The translations under genes were made by a program, and so were the position numbers. From Thalassospira lucentensis MCCC 1A00383 = DSM 14000 (GTDB lineage Bacteria > Pseudomonadota > Alphaproteobacteria > Rhodospirillales > Thalassospiraceae): a stretch of 64,000 bases of DNA. This document shows positions 18,308 through 26,196 of this stretch, in pieces. The DNA is taken from assembly GCF_000421265.1 (NCBI RefSeq), contig NZ_ATWN01000001.1, positions 372,001 through 436,000 on the forward strand, in the 5' to 3' direction. Below the pieces are notes generated by a model. The model searched no databases. It was given only the letters and a program-made list of their open reading frames with translations, and had not been told where the DNA came from. Numbering within the stretch: position 1 is the stretch's first letter; each line of letters begins with the position of its first letter.

Positions 18308-18538
18308 TTAGAAAGCCTCACGCTTTTGCATGTCCGGCTGGTTGCGATCACTCATGAAATCGTCGCTGACGGTATGGGCGTCAAAGAAACTATCCCATAG
18401 CTGATCGGCGGGCATGATGACCCGTGTTGAGCCGACTGTAATCACCTCGACCGATTTGATGCCGTCAGGAAATGCCACGTCCTTTGGTAGGCGGATGGCC
18501 TGCGTTTTGTTGTTTAGAAAAACGGATGCTTGGGTCAT
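18308..18538 (-). CDS. vapB: VapB antitoxin
   Basis: A 76-residue antitoxin with the AbrB/SpoVT-type swapped-hairpin N-terminus (ASVFLNNKTQAIRLPKDVAFPDGIKSVEVITVG) used for DNA binding, followed by a flexible acidic tail (DAHTVSDDFMSDRNQPDMQKREAF) that would wrap the VapC active site. It precedes vapC in one operon. The complex normally represses its own promoter; matching ATATA-type repeats lie immediately upstream. Confidence 0.92.
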   Translation of the reverse strand: MTQASVFLNNKTQAIRLPKDVAFPDGIKSVEVITVGSTRVIMPADQLWDSFFDAHTVSDDFMSDRNQPDMQKREAF

Positions 18539-18554
18539 GGGATGGCTCCAGCCG

Positions 18555-18612
18555 GTATATACGGGTTGGATATATTTTGTGCGTGAGGTGAGTATATGTC
18601 AAGGGTATATAC
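18555..18612. promoter_or_regulatory. Candidate VapBC operator repeats
   Basis: The palindrome GTATATAC occurs at 18555-18562 and again at 18605-18612, with GGATATAT and AGTATATG variants between them, all just upstream of vapB. Paired ATATA-type palindromes are typical sites for VapB DNA-binding domains, so this is a likely autoregulatory operator containing the promoter. Confidence 0.6.
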
Positions 18613-18640
18613 ATTTCATTGACGTTTGTGCGGGTGGCGC

Positions 18641-18670
18641 GATGGACCCCCGCCTTCGCGGGGGTGACGG
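18641..18670. repeat. REP-like palindromic element (copy 1)
   Basis: Hairpin-forming sequence with arms ACCCCCGC and GCGGGGGT around CTTC, followed by GACGG. It is a variant of the same element near 25.9 kb and 31.9 kb and lies in the gap between vapB and the patatin gene. The rest of that gap (to 18886) holds no recognisable gene. Confidence 0.7.
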
Positions 18671-18886
18671 GGGAGGGCGCGGGAAGGTGACTGAGCGCGC
18701 GGGGTAACATGACGGGCGCTGCGGTGACAGGGCAGCACTGCCGGTCTATCGCCTTGATCGCTCTGCATTGTTTTAAAACCATCACGTCTGGTAAATCCGA
18801 GATTATGCGACATATCATCAGGGGTGGTGCTGCCCGCATGATGGCACAATGGCATGATGGCAGGATGATGTGACGCAGGAGTTGGC

Positions 18887-19975
18887 ATGAGCGAAGCTGT
18901 GAAGAAATCCGGGGCGGCGAAGAAACCGGTGGCGGCGCAGAAAACCGCCGCGGGCAAGAAACCGCAAAAGAACATCAGTCTGGCCCTTCAGGGCGGCGGG
19001 TCGCACGGGGCGTTTACGTGGGGCGTTCTGGATCGGTTGCTTGAGGATGAGGAAATCGTCATTGAGGCGATTTCGGGGACGTCAGCGGGTGCGATGAATG
19101 CGGCCGTGATGGCGTCGGGGCTGGCCAAGGGTGGGCATAAGGCGGCGCGTGAAGACCTTGAGACGTTTTGGGAAAATGTGTCGGAGGCGGCGCGGTTCAG
19201 CCCGCTTCAACGCAGCCCGATGGATATCCTGTTTGGCAACTGGTCGCTTGAAAACTCATTTGCCTATATGTGGATGGATATGAGTGCGAAGATGTTTTCG
19301 CCCTATGACCTTAATCCGCTTGGCGATAATCCGCTAACCGCGATCCTTGAGGGGGTTGTCGATTTTGCCGCGCTTAATCACAGTCCGGCGAAATTGTTTG
19401 TCACCGCGACCAATGTCGAAACCGGGCAGGGCCGGGTGTTTCGCAATCCCGATATCACCGTTGATGTGTTGTTGGCATCGGCCTGTTTGCCCACGATTTA
19501 CAAGGCGATCGAGATTGATGGCGTGCCCTATTGGGATGGGGGCTATAGCGGCAACCCCAGTTTGGGGCCGCTGGTGCGCGAATGCGGATCGGATGATACG
19601 GTTCTGGTTCAGATCAATCCGGTTCGGCGGCCGGGCGTTCCTAAAACGTCACGCGATATTTCCAACCGGCTCAATGAAGTGTCGTTTAACAGCAGCCTGA
19701 TGAAGGAGCTGCGGTTGATTTCGATCCTGCGTAACGATGCACCCGATCATGCGTGCGAAGCCAGCAAATGGGGTGCGATGCGGATGCATTGTATCGCCAG
19801 CGAGGCGATGCTTGAATTTGATCAATCGTCAAAAATGAATGCGCAATGGAGCTTTATGACCAAGTTGCGCGATACCGGGCGCGATGCGGCGAGTGCATTT
19901 TTGAAAAAGCATCGCCGCGACATCGGGGTGAAGCCGACGCTTGATCTTGATCTGTTTGCGCCAGATTACGGGTAA
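18887..19975 (+). CDS. Patatin-like phospholipase family protein
   Basis: Predicted 362 residues. A Lys/Ala-rich start of about 30 residues precedes the patatin domain, with the oxyanion loop LALQGGGSHGAF (about 33-44), the nucleophile elbow GTSAGAMNA (Ser about 65-67) and the catalytic Asp in DGGYSGNP (about 220). The Ser-Asp dyad and order match bacterial patatin acyl hydrolases, which release fatty acids from membrane lipids or act on polyester granules. The Ala/Lys-rich start could bind granules or acidic surfaces (inference). AGGAG stands seven bases before the ATG. No signal peptide is seen, so it should be cytoplasmic. Confidence 0.9.
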   Translation: MSEAVKKSGAAKKPVAAQKTAAGKKPQKNISLALQGGGSHGAFTWGVLDRLLEDEEIVIEAISGTSAGAMNAAVMASGLAKGGHKAAREDLETFWENVSEAARFSPLQRSPMDILFGNWSLENSFAYMWMDMSAKMFSPYDLNPLGDNPLTAILEGVVDFAALNHSPAKLFVTATNVETGQGRVFRNPDITVDVLLASACLPTIYKAIEIDGVPYWDGGYSGNPSLGPLVRECGSDDTVLVQINPVRRPGVPKTSRDISNRLNEVSFNSSLMKELRLISILRNDAPDHACEASKWGAMRMHCIASEAMLEFDQSSKMNAQWSFMTKLRDTGRDAASAFLKKHRRDIGVKPTLDLDLFAPDYG

Positions 19976-19990
19976 GATAGGCGAGAGCGC

Positions 19991-20620
19991 TTAACGCGAC
20001 GTGCCAAAGCGCAATCCGTCAATCATCAGATCAAGCATGCGATAGGTATGTTCCATGCCATCGGGGCCGTCCTTGCCACCCGTGCTGGCAAGGTTGCCAA
20101 TCGCGCGCAGCAGGTCATAGGCGTCCACATCGTGCCGGGCTTCACCCGCCTTGGCAGCAGCGGCCAGCAGATCGGTCAGGGCCGGTTCAAAGTTGCTTCG
20201 GAAATAGGCGGGCAGGGCGTCAAAGGCCGGATCGCCCGAATGCAGGGCGGATGCCAATCCCTTTTTGGTGACAATGAACTGGCAATAGCGTTTGAGCCAG
20301 CGTGACAGTGCCTCGCCCGGTGGGTGGGCGTTGGCGAGTATCGGCGCCTCGGCCGCGCAGGCATCGACTTCGCGTTTGAACACCCCGACGACAAGGTCGC
20401 TGCGGGTGGGAAAGCGGCGATATAGCGTGCCAACCCCCACCCCGGCCTGGGCGGCAATTTCACGCACCGGTGCATCAACCCCGACGTTGGCAAAAACCAC
20501 CTTGGCGGCTTCGAGAAGCGCGTCTTCGTTGCGCAGGGCATCCGCACGGGTGGTGCGGGTGGCGTGAGGGGCATTTGTGGCGGTGGCGACTTTTTTTTCG
20601 GTCGTGGTTTCTTTGGCCAT
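19991..20620 (-). CDS. TetR-family repressor
   Basis: Predicted 209 residues. After a Thr/Ala-rich start comes a TetR helix-turn-helix (DALLEAAKVVFANVGVDAPVREIAAQAGVGVGTLYRRFPTRSDLV, about 31-75), then an all-helical ligand domain. A TTG five codons upstream is a possible start, but the ATG has GGAAAA at suitable distance. It is divergent from the alpha/beta hydrolase gene, and three palindromes of one type lie between them. The obvious reading is repression of the hydrolase and of itself until an ester or other ligand binds. Confidence 0.9.
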   Translation of the reverse strand: MAKETTTEKKVATATNAPHATRTTRADALRNEDALLEAAKVVFANVGVDAPVREIAAQAGVGVGTLYRRFPTRSDLVVGVFKREVDACAAEAPILANAHPPGEALSRWLKRYCQFIVTKKGLASALHSGDPAFDALPAYFRSNFEPALTDLLAAAAKAGEARHDVDAYDLLRAIGNLASTGGKDGPDGMEHTYRMLDLMIDGLRFGTSR

Positions 20621-20695
20621 CGCGTTGTTTTCCAACCCTAAAATCGGTCTTTTGCTGTGATACGGAAATCACCCGTTCACATTTGCACTTGATAA

Positions 20696-20768
20696 ACGGA
20701 ACAATGTTCCGTATTTGGTTTGCGTAAGCGGAACGATGTTCCATTTGCTTTGCGGATCATTGTTCCGT
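20696..20768. promoter_or_regulatory. Three TetR-type palindromic operators
   Basis: Three 17-base sites: ACGGAACAATGTTCCGT (20696-20712, perfect 8-base arms), GCGGAACGATGTTCCAT (20728-20744) and GCGGATCATTGTTCCGT (20752-20768). They fill the gap between the divergent tetR and hydrolase genes, with start-to-start spacings of 32 and 24 bases. They almost certainly bind the adjacent TetR protein. Confidence 0.82.
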
Positions 20769-20825
20769 TTCACGATGTATAGGCGAAATCTGTAGCTTCG
20801 CCAACCAAATTTAAGGAGACCGAGC

Positions 20826-21794
20826 ATGAACAAGTTGATCAATGCGGCACGGCACATTCCGGTTGATGAGCCGGTTTCAACCATTTCGATCACCCCGGTG
20901 ATGCTTGATGCCGCAGACCGGCCCAAGCCGATTGAAATGCGGATTACCGCCCCGATGCAGGGTCGGAATTTACCGATTATTTTGTTGTCACACGGGCATG
21001 GGCCGTCGCTTTATATCCCGTCAAAGGACGGGTACGGGCCGCTGGCCAATTTTTATGCCGAGCATGGTTTTGTTGTGATCCAGCCAACGCATGGCAATTC
21101 GAAGGTTGCCGGGTTTGACATGGATGCGCCGGGTGCGCCGTTTTTCTGGCGGTCGCGGGTGGAGGATTTCAAGCTGATCCTTGATCACCTTAAAGACATC
21201 GAGGCGGCAAGCCCGGTGCTTGACGGGCGGCTTGATCATGACCGGGTGGCGGCGGTCGGGCATTCGCTTGGCGGGCAAACGGTGGGCATGTTGCTGGGTG
21301 CGCGGTTGACCGACATAAAAGACCCGGATGCTAGGGATGTGAACCTCATTGAACCGCGCATTAAAGCCGGTGTGCTATTGGCCGCACCGGGGAACGGCGG
21401 GGATAGTTTAAGCCCCCATGCGCGGGAAAATTATACAGCACTTAACCCGGATTTTTCGCATTTGACCACCCGGACTTTGGTGGTGGCGGGGGACAGTGAT
21501 GTGAACCCGCATCTGACCACGCGCGGGGCGGCATGGCATACCGATCCGTTTTACCATGCGCCGGGCAGTGATGCGTTGCTGACCCTTGTCGGGGGCAAGC
21601 ATGGGCTTGGCGGGATTGCCGGATATGATGCCAAGGAAACCGATGACGAGGACCCGGACCGTTTGGCGATTACGCAGCGGATGACGTGGGCCTATCTGCG
21701 ATCGGCCCTTTATGACGGTGATACGGCATGGGCACGGGCGTGCGACGGGTTGGCGAGCCATGCCGGTGATCTTGCGCATGTGACGGGCAAATAG
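20826..21794 (+). CDS. Alpha/beta hydrolase (dienelactone hydrolase/platelet-activating-factor acetylhydrolase-like)
   Basis: Predicted 322 residues with an alpha/beta hydrolase core. LPIILLSHGHGPSLYIPSK gives the oxyanion region (about 49-67), VAAVGHSLGGQTVG holds the nucleophile Ser (about 148), VAGDSDVNPHLTTRG gives the acid (about 225), and VGGKHGLGG gives the catalytic His (about 260). The N-terminal about 40 residues carry a beta-strand pattern (ISITPVMLDAADRPKPIEMRITAP) seen in secreted and intracellular relatives. No signal peptide is clear. AAGGAGAC lies just before the ATG. Control by the divergent TetR repressor suggests induction by a foreign ester or lactone; the substrate is unknown. 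Confidence 0.85.
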   Translation: MNKLINAARHIPVDEPVSTISITPVMLDAADRPKPIEMRITAPMQGRNLPIILLSHGHGPSLYIPSKDGYGPLANFYAEHGFVVIQPTHGNSKVAGFDMDAPGAPFFWRSRVEDFKLILDHLKDIEAASPVLDGRLDHDRVAAVGHSLGGQTVGMLLGARLTDIKDPDARDVNLIEPRIKAGVLLAAPGNGGDSLSPHARENYTALNPDFSHLTTRTLVVAGDSDVNPHLTTRGAAWHTDPFYHAPGSDALLTLVGGKHGLGGIAGYDAKETDDEDPDRLAITQRMTWAYLRSALYDGDTAWARACDGLASHAGDLAHVTGK

Positions 21795-21919
21795 CGCAGC
21801 AAAGCATGGTGCTCCGCAACCTGTTTGGGTGCGATGCGGTGGTGATTGCGCAGGTGTGCAATCCGACGTAACGTGTTGATGTCTTAAGGTTCTGACCCCA
21901 AACAACACCACGGATCACC

Positions 21920-22468
21920 ATGCCTTTGAGTGCGTTAGAAAAAATGAAGTCTGGCGATTGGTATTCCTGCCTTGACCCAGCACTTGAAGCCTTGCGCGCC
22001 GCGGCCCGCACGGCGGCGTTTGAACACAGCACGACCCCGCCCGACATCCGCGGCAATATCGGGGAAAAGTTGCGCGCGCTGTTTGCCGCCTGTGCCGATG
22101 ATGCCCGGATCGAAGCGCCGTTTCATTGCGCATACGGGGTGAATATCACGCTTGGCAAGGCGGTGTTTCTCAATGCCGGATGTGTTGTTCTTGATAGTGC
22201 GCCGGTGACGATTGGCGATTATGCGATGCTGGGCCCCAATGTGCAGATTTACTGTGCCGATCATCATAAGGACCCGGCACTTCGTCAGCAGAACCTTGAA
22301 CGCGCCATGCCCGTCACGATTGGTCACAACGTCTGGATCGGCGGGGCGGCGATTATCCTGCCCGGCATCACGATTGGCGATAATGCCATTGTTGGTGCGG
22401 GATCGGTGGTGACCAAGGATGTGCCCGCCGGGGTGACGGTGGTGGGGAACCCGGCACGCCCGGTTTAG
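21920..22468 (+). CDS. Maltose/galactoside O-acetyltransferase-type hexapeptide enzyme
   Basis: A 182-residue acetyltransferase of the Maa/LacA/NodL type. It has the family N-terminal domain ([21 protein letters not shown]), the [14 protein letters not shown] entry, and a left-handed beta-helix with a catalytic His in [13 protein letters not shown] (about 115), [16 protein letters not shown], and the closing [24 protein letters not shown]. It should form trimers in the cytoplasm and move acetyl groups from acetyl-CoA to a sugar hydroxyl. The ATG has only a weak GGATC upstream. It stands alone between unrelated genes, with a hairpin after its stop. Confidence 0.9.
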   Translation: MPLSALEKMKSGDWYSCLDPALEALRAAARTAAFEHSTTPPDIRGNIGEKLRALFAACADDARIEAPFHCAYGVNITLGKAVFLNAGCVVLDSAPVTIGDYAMLGPNVQIYCADHHKDPALRQQNLERAMPVTIGHNVWIGGAAIILPGITIGDNAIVGAGSVVTKDVPAGVTVVGNPARPV

Positions 22469-22497
22469 GTTCTGCCCCTAAAGTGCGGCCAAAAAAA

Positions 22498-22527
22498 TGC
22501 AACCGACCCCGTGAGGGCGCGGTTGCA
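22498..22527 (+). terminator. Hairpin after acetyltransferase gene
   Basis: Arms TGCAACCG (22498-22505) and CGGTTGCA (22520-22527) around an inner CCC/GGG stem, 30 bases after the acetyltransferase stop. A strong T-run is absent (only AAGTTTGGG), so termination may be partial. Confidence 0.5.
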
Positions 22528-22591
22528 AGTTTGGGACAGGTGTTGAGGGAGCTGGATGTTGAGGAAGGTTGGTAAAAAGATCGTGTTGGCG

Positions 22592-23128
22592 TTAGCCGAT
22601 GTCGTCGGAAAGCGCGCGGCGTTTTTTGCCGGTGATCATCGCACGCACCAGATTTTCATGGTGGCGCAGGCTTGCCAGCAACACGCCGGCGATATGGACC
22701 AGCACGAGGATCAGCAAGCCATTGGCGAGGATTTCGTGGGTTTCCTCGACCCAGTCTGAGCCCCAAAAGGCATCGGTGGTGTAAAGCCAGCCGGTAAAGG
22801 CACAGCCCAGCATGGCAAGGATCAGCAACATTACCATCGCAGCCCCGGCCGGGTTATGACCGATATAGCGGCGTTCGCGGCCCCGGATGACATCGCCAAT
22901 ATAGCCGATGGTGGTCGCCGGGCTTTTGATGAACTGGGTAAAGCGGGCATAGCGGGTGCCAAAGAGGCCCCAGACAAGACGCATCCCAATCAGGGCGGCG
23001 GCGGCATAGCCCGCCCAGTGATGCAGCGTGTCCCAGTCATCCGCCGTGATCCAGGCGATGATGAAACTTGCGGCCAGGCCCCAGTGAAATAGGCGGACAA
23101 ATGGGTCCCAGACTTTTACCGATGACAT
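22592..23128 (-). CDS. Cytochrome b561-type membrane protein
   Basis: Predicted 178 residues with four transmembrane helices (about 15-33, 37-55, 98-117 and 133-152). It opens VWDPFVRLFHWGLAASF, where the His pairs with others in LHHWAGY (about 36-37) and near LVLVHIAGV to bind two hemes b, the pattern of the Ni/Fe-hydrogenase cytochrome b/b561 superfamily. It would pass electrons between quinol and a periplasmic partner. The next gene on the same strand encodes a small periplasmic PepSY protein, and a two-component system lies divergent to both, suggesting that it controls them. Confidence 0.88.
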   Translation of the reverse strand: MSSVKVWDPFVRLFHWGLAASFIIAWITADDWDTLHHWAGYAAAALIGMRLVWGLFGTRYARFTQFIKSPATTIGYIGDVIRGRERRYIGHNPAGAAMVMLLILAMLGCAFTGWLYTTDAFWGSDWVEETHEILANGLLILVLVHIAGVLLASLRHHENLVRAMITGKKRRALSDDIG

Positions 23129-23300
23129 GATGTGGGTTCCTTCTTGGGGCGTTAGATTTGGGCGCTTCGCGGGTGGTTTTGGCGGGCGATGCGTCGGTGG
23201 GGACCTGACGCATTGAGCATGCCCGCCAAAACGCCTTTAAGCTGTCCTTGGCTAGAAAAAGGCCAACTTAAAGAGGGGCAGCAGAACCGGGAGCCAGACC

Positions 23301-23639
23301 CTAGTCTTGTTTTTTGATTTTGACGGCTTCAAAGGTGGCCGGGTTGAAATAGGCTTCAACCTTTTTGCCAGCTGCATCCATGGCATAAACTTCAAAGCAG
23401 CCGTCTTCGGTTTTGACTTTGCGGACATCCCAGCCTTCGGCGGTGAGTTTTTCAGTTAGCGCTTCTTTGGTTTTCCAATCGGCTTTCGGCACGTTGCACA
23501 TGTCATCGCTGGCGTGGGCCGGGGTGGACAGAACGCCAAGGGAACCGGCGGCCAGAACGGTAAAGGCCAGAGCCGCCGACAGGGTTGATTTTGACAGGAC
23601 AGTTTTAAATGCAGGGGTTGGGAAAACAGTTCTTTTCAC
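23301..23639 (-). CDS. PepSY-domain periplasmic protein
   Basis: Predicted 112 residues: a signal peptide (hydrophobic 20-38, cleavage near TPAHA-SDD) and a single PepSY domain (WKTKEALTEKLTAEGWDVRKVKTEDGCFEVYAMDAAGKKVEAYFNPATFEAVKIKKQD). Two Cys (in DMCNV and DGCFEV) could form a disulfide. The start is GTG with GAAGGAAC nine bases ahead. It lies directly upstream of the cytochrome b561-type gene on the same strand and divergent from a response regulator gene. Similar PepSY/cytochrome b/two-component groups are common in Proteobacteria, often linked to redox or metal stress. Confidence 0.88.
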   Translation of the reverse strand: MKRTVFPTPAFKTVLSKSTLSAALAFTVLAAGSLGVLSTPAHASDDMCNVPKADWKTKEALTEKLTAEGWDVRKVKTEDGCFEVYAMDAAGKKVEAYFNPATFEAVKIKKQD

Positions 23640-23824
23640 AGCGCAGTTCCTTCATAAAGGTCAAAGACAAAGCGGGTTAAAGCCACGTACATTCGATGTG
23701 CCAGAATATGGCCGGGTTTCCTGACAGCTACCTGAAGAGCGAAATCGCGGGTGTTCAGGCTGTTGTCAGGAAAGGGCGATACTCAGGCCGGTCACATGGG
23801 CGTAACGCAGGCGAGGACAGGTTT

Positions 23825-24484
23825 TTGCGCATTCTTCTGGTGGAAGACGAGGTCATGCTGGCCGAGGCGGTCCGGGACCATTTACTGGCCGCGGGTGAGG
23901 CGGTGGATCACACCGAAAGCATCCATGATGCCGAGATCATGATCCGCGGCACCAATTATGATGTGCTGTTGCTGGACCTTAACCTGCCCGATGGGCACGG
24001 GATTGATTTGTTGCGGACCTTGCGCCGTAACGGATCAGCCATGCCGTGCATTATCCTGACCGCGCAAGATCAGATTTCCGACCGGATTGAGGGGTTAAAT
24101 GCCGGGGCGGATGACTATCTGGTCAAGCCGTTTGATTTAAACGAGCTGTCCGCACGGTTATCGGCCGTCGCCCGGCGCTATAGCGGCAATCCCAACCCGT
24201 TTGTCGCACTTGCCGGTGGGGTGGAAGTTGACCTTGCCGGGCGGGTGGTGATGATCAATGGCGCGCAGATCGATTTGACGTCGCGCGAATGGGCGTTGCT
24301 CGATCAGATGGTGCGTCGCCCCGGACAGACACTCTCCAAACGCCAGCTTGAAGAAGCGCTGTATGAATTTGGCGCCGAGATCGAAAGCAATACGGTTGAG
24401 GTCTATGTCAGTCGCCTGCGGCGCAAACTGGGCAAGGATGTAATTAAAACCGTACGCGGTGTTGGCTATCGGGTGGGGGGATGA
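23825..24484 (+). CDS. OmpR-family response regulator
   Basis: Predicted 219 residues. The receiver domain has the acidic pair in LLVEDEV, the phosphoacceptor Asp51 in LLLDLNLPDGHG, and Lys in LVKPF (about 101). A winged-helix DNA-binding domain follows (DLTSREWALLDQMVRRPGQTLSKRQLEE...VEVYVSRLRRKLG...VRGVGYRVG). The start is taken as TTG at 23825, where the receiver begins MRILLVEDE and AGGACAGG lies ahead; the longer upstream frame is not conserved in type. It overlaps the kinase gene by 4 bases. Likely targets are the divergent PepSY and cytochrome genes. Confidence 0.9.
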   Translation: MRILLVEDEVMLAEAVRDHLLAAGEAVDHTESIHDAEIMIRGTNYDVLLLDLNLPDGHGIDLLRTLRRNGSAMPCIILTAQDQISDRIEGLNAGADDYLVKPFDLNELSARLSAVARRYSGNPNPFVALAGGVEVDLAGRVVMINGAQIDLTSREWALLDQMVRRPGQTLSKRQLEEALYEFGAEIESNTVEVYVSRLRRKLGKDVIKTVRGVGYRVGG

Positions 24485-25875
24485 CGATGTTTTCGACCAA
24501 AAGCCTGCAATTTGCCCTGACCAAACGCCTGACGGTGATGGTGGGTGTTTTCTGGATTGCGGGGTCGTTGCTTGCCGATTTTACGATGTATCATGAAATG
24601 CAGGAGGTGTTTGACAGCAGCCTTGTCAAATCGGCCTATCGTTATGCGCCTTTGATTGATGATTACCTGATCCATAATGGCAGCGACAGCCAAACGGTGG
24701 TGGTCAAAAGCCCCGAACAGGGCGAAAACAAAACCGGCGATCGCGGCGAAGGCGATGATGAAATCGGGGCCGATTACCTGATGTATCAGGTGCGCGATGT
24801 GTCCGGGCGGCTTTTGCTGCGGTCGGCCAATGCGGAGGAAGAGCCGTTTTCCGCCCCGTTGCTTGAAGGATTTTATACCAACGATCATTTTCGGATTTAT
24901 TCCGCCGTGGTCAAGGACGGGGCGCGGATCATTCAGATTGCCGAGCCGCTTAGCCATCGGCGCGAGGCGCTGATTGCCAGTGTCAGCGCGCAGTTCCTGC
25001 CGATCATTGTGCTGATCCCCGCCGTGATCATCGGCATTATTTTTGCCGTGCGCCAGGGATTGCAACCGGTCAGGCGCGTGCGTGATGATATTGAGGCGCG
25101 CAGCGAAGGCAACCTATCGCCGATTGAGCAAGATGACGCGCCCGACGAAATCCACACCATGATCACGGCGGTTAACCGGTTGATGGAAAAGCTTGATGCG
25201 GCTCTGCGTGCCGAGCGGACCTTTACTGCCCACAGTGCCCATGAATTGCGCACGCCCATTGCGGCCGCGTTGGCACAGACGCAGCGGCTTTTGCTGGAGC
25301 TTCCCCGCGATCATCCGGGGCTTAAACGCGCGCAGCAGACCGAAGAGTCGTTAAAACGCCTGTCAAGATTGTCGGAAAAGCTGCTTCAGCTTGCCCGTGC
25401 CGAGGCCGGGGTGGGCACCAGCCCGACGGGGAAAAATCAGAAGCTTGGCACGACATTGGGGCTTGTGATTGATGACCTTGAACGGGTGTCAGACGGGGCC
25501 GGGCGCATCCGGTGGGATGGCAAAAATGCCGCGGCGCTCAACGCCAACATTGATGTCGATGCCTTTGCGATTTGTATGCGCAACCTGATTGAAAATGCCC
25601 TGAAACATGGCGATGAAAACCAGCCGGTGGTGATCGAGATTAAGGGCAGCAACGTGATCACGGTGTCCAATGACGGCGATGTTGTCGACCCCAAGGACAT
25701 GACCGAACTGACCGCCCGGTTCAAACGATTGCAGACCAAGGCGCGCGGTGCGGGATTGGGGCTTTCGATTGTCGAAACCATCATGCGTAATACCGGCGGC
25801 AAACTGACCCTGCATTCCCCACGGCCTGGCAAACCGGATGGTTTCATGGCGGAGCTTTGGTTGCATCAGAGTTGA
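24481..25875 (+). CDS. Sensor histidine kinase (QseC/PmrB-like)
   Basis: Predicted 464-residue inner-membrane kinase. Transmembrane helices at about 16-36 and 171-191 flank a periplasmic sensor of about 135 residues, with an acidic GEGDDEIGADYL patch near 90-100. A HAMP-like linker is followed by the phosphoacceptor His254 in AHSAHELRTPIAAA, the N box NLIENALKHG and the G box GAGLGLSIVETIM. A DxGxG loop is not clear and may be replaced by VSNDGDVVD. Translation is coupled to the regulator through the ATGA overlap. The acidic sensor patch suggests a cation or antimicrobial peptide signal (inference). Confidence 0.9.
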   Translation: MTMFSTKSLQFALTKRLTVMVGVFWIAGSLLADFTMYHEMQEVFDSSLVKSAYRYAPLIDDYLIHNGSDSQTVVVKSPEQGENKTGDRGEGDDEIGADYLMYQVRDVSGRLLLRSANAEEEPFSAPLLEGFYTNDHFRIYSAVVKDGARIIQIAEPLSHRREALIASVSAQFLPIIVLIPAVIIGIIFAVRQGLQPVRRVRDDIEARSEGNLSPIEQDDAPDEIHTMITAVNRLMEKLDAALRAERTFTAHSAHELRTPIAAALAQTQRLLLELPRDHPGLKRAQQTEESLKRLSRLSEKLLQLARAEAGVGTSPTGKNQKLGTTLGLVIDDLERVSDGAGRIRWDGKNAAALNANIDVDAFAICMRNLIENALKHGDENQPVVIEIKGSNVITVSNDGDVVDPKDMTELTARFKRLQTKARGAGLGLSIVETIMRNTGGKLTLHSPRPGKPDGFMAELWLHQS

Positions 25876-25918
25876 TTGATGTTGGGGGTCCCCGGCGGGG
25901 ATCGCGCGTGAAGTCCCT

Positions 25919-26025
25919 TGGATTCCCGTGCCACGCCTTCGCGGGCACAGGCTCTTCGCGGGAATGACGGTGGTTTGGTTCGGGTGTTCTTTTACCCGTC
26001 ATGCCCGCGCAGGCGGGAATCCATG
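25919..26025. repeat. Two opposed REP-like palindromes (copies 2 and 3)
   Basis: Copy 2 (about 25919-25970) begins TGGATTCCCG and ends CGCGGGAATGACGG, with a longer internal segment. Copy 3 (about 25994-26025) is inverted: CCGTCATGCCCGCG then GGCGGGAATCCATGG. They form a head-to-head pair in the gap between the kinase gene and the LacI gene. Together with copies near 18.65 and 31.95 kb they define a dispersed family, probably spread by a RAYT-type transposase encoded elsewhere. The rest of the gap to 26196 holds the regulatory site described next and no gene. Confidence 0.75.
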
Positions 26026-26100
26026 GTGGAGCAGGACGCCTGCAAAAAACGGTGAAACAACCATTTTGCGCTAAAGAGGAAATTGGCTGTTTTCCGCCAA

Positions 26101-26114
26101 TGTAAACGTTTCAA
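26101..26114. promoter_or_regulatory. LacI-family operator
   Basis: TGTAAACGTTTCAA matches the CG-centred palindrome bound by many LacI-family proteins (core AAACGTTT). It lies 83 bases before the lacI-type gene that heads the ABC importer operon. Autoregulation, and through read-through control of the transporter, is the likely role. An ATTGGC...GCCAAT inverted repeat overlaps just upstream. Confidence 0.65.
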
Positions 26115-26196
26115 ACCTTCATGAAACTGCAACAAATACGTTATCAGACTGACTTCTAGCGTCGCTATGGTGGGGGCGTTACAGGAGTTGTTGTGA

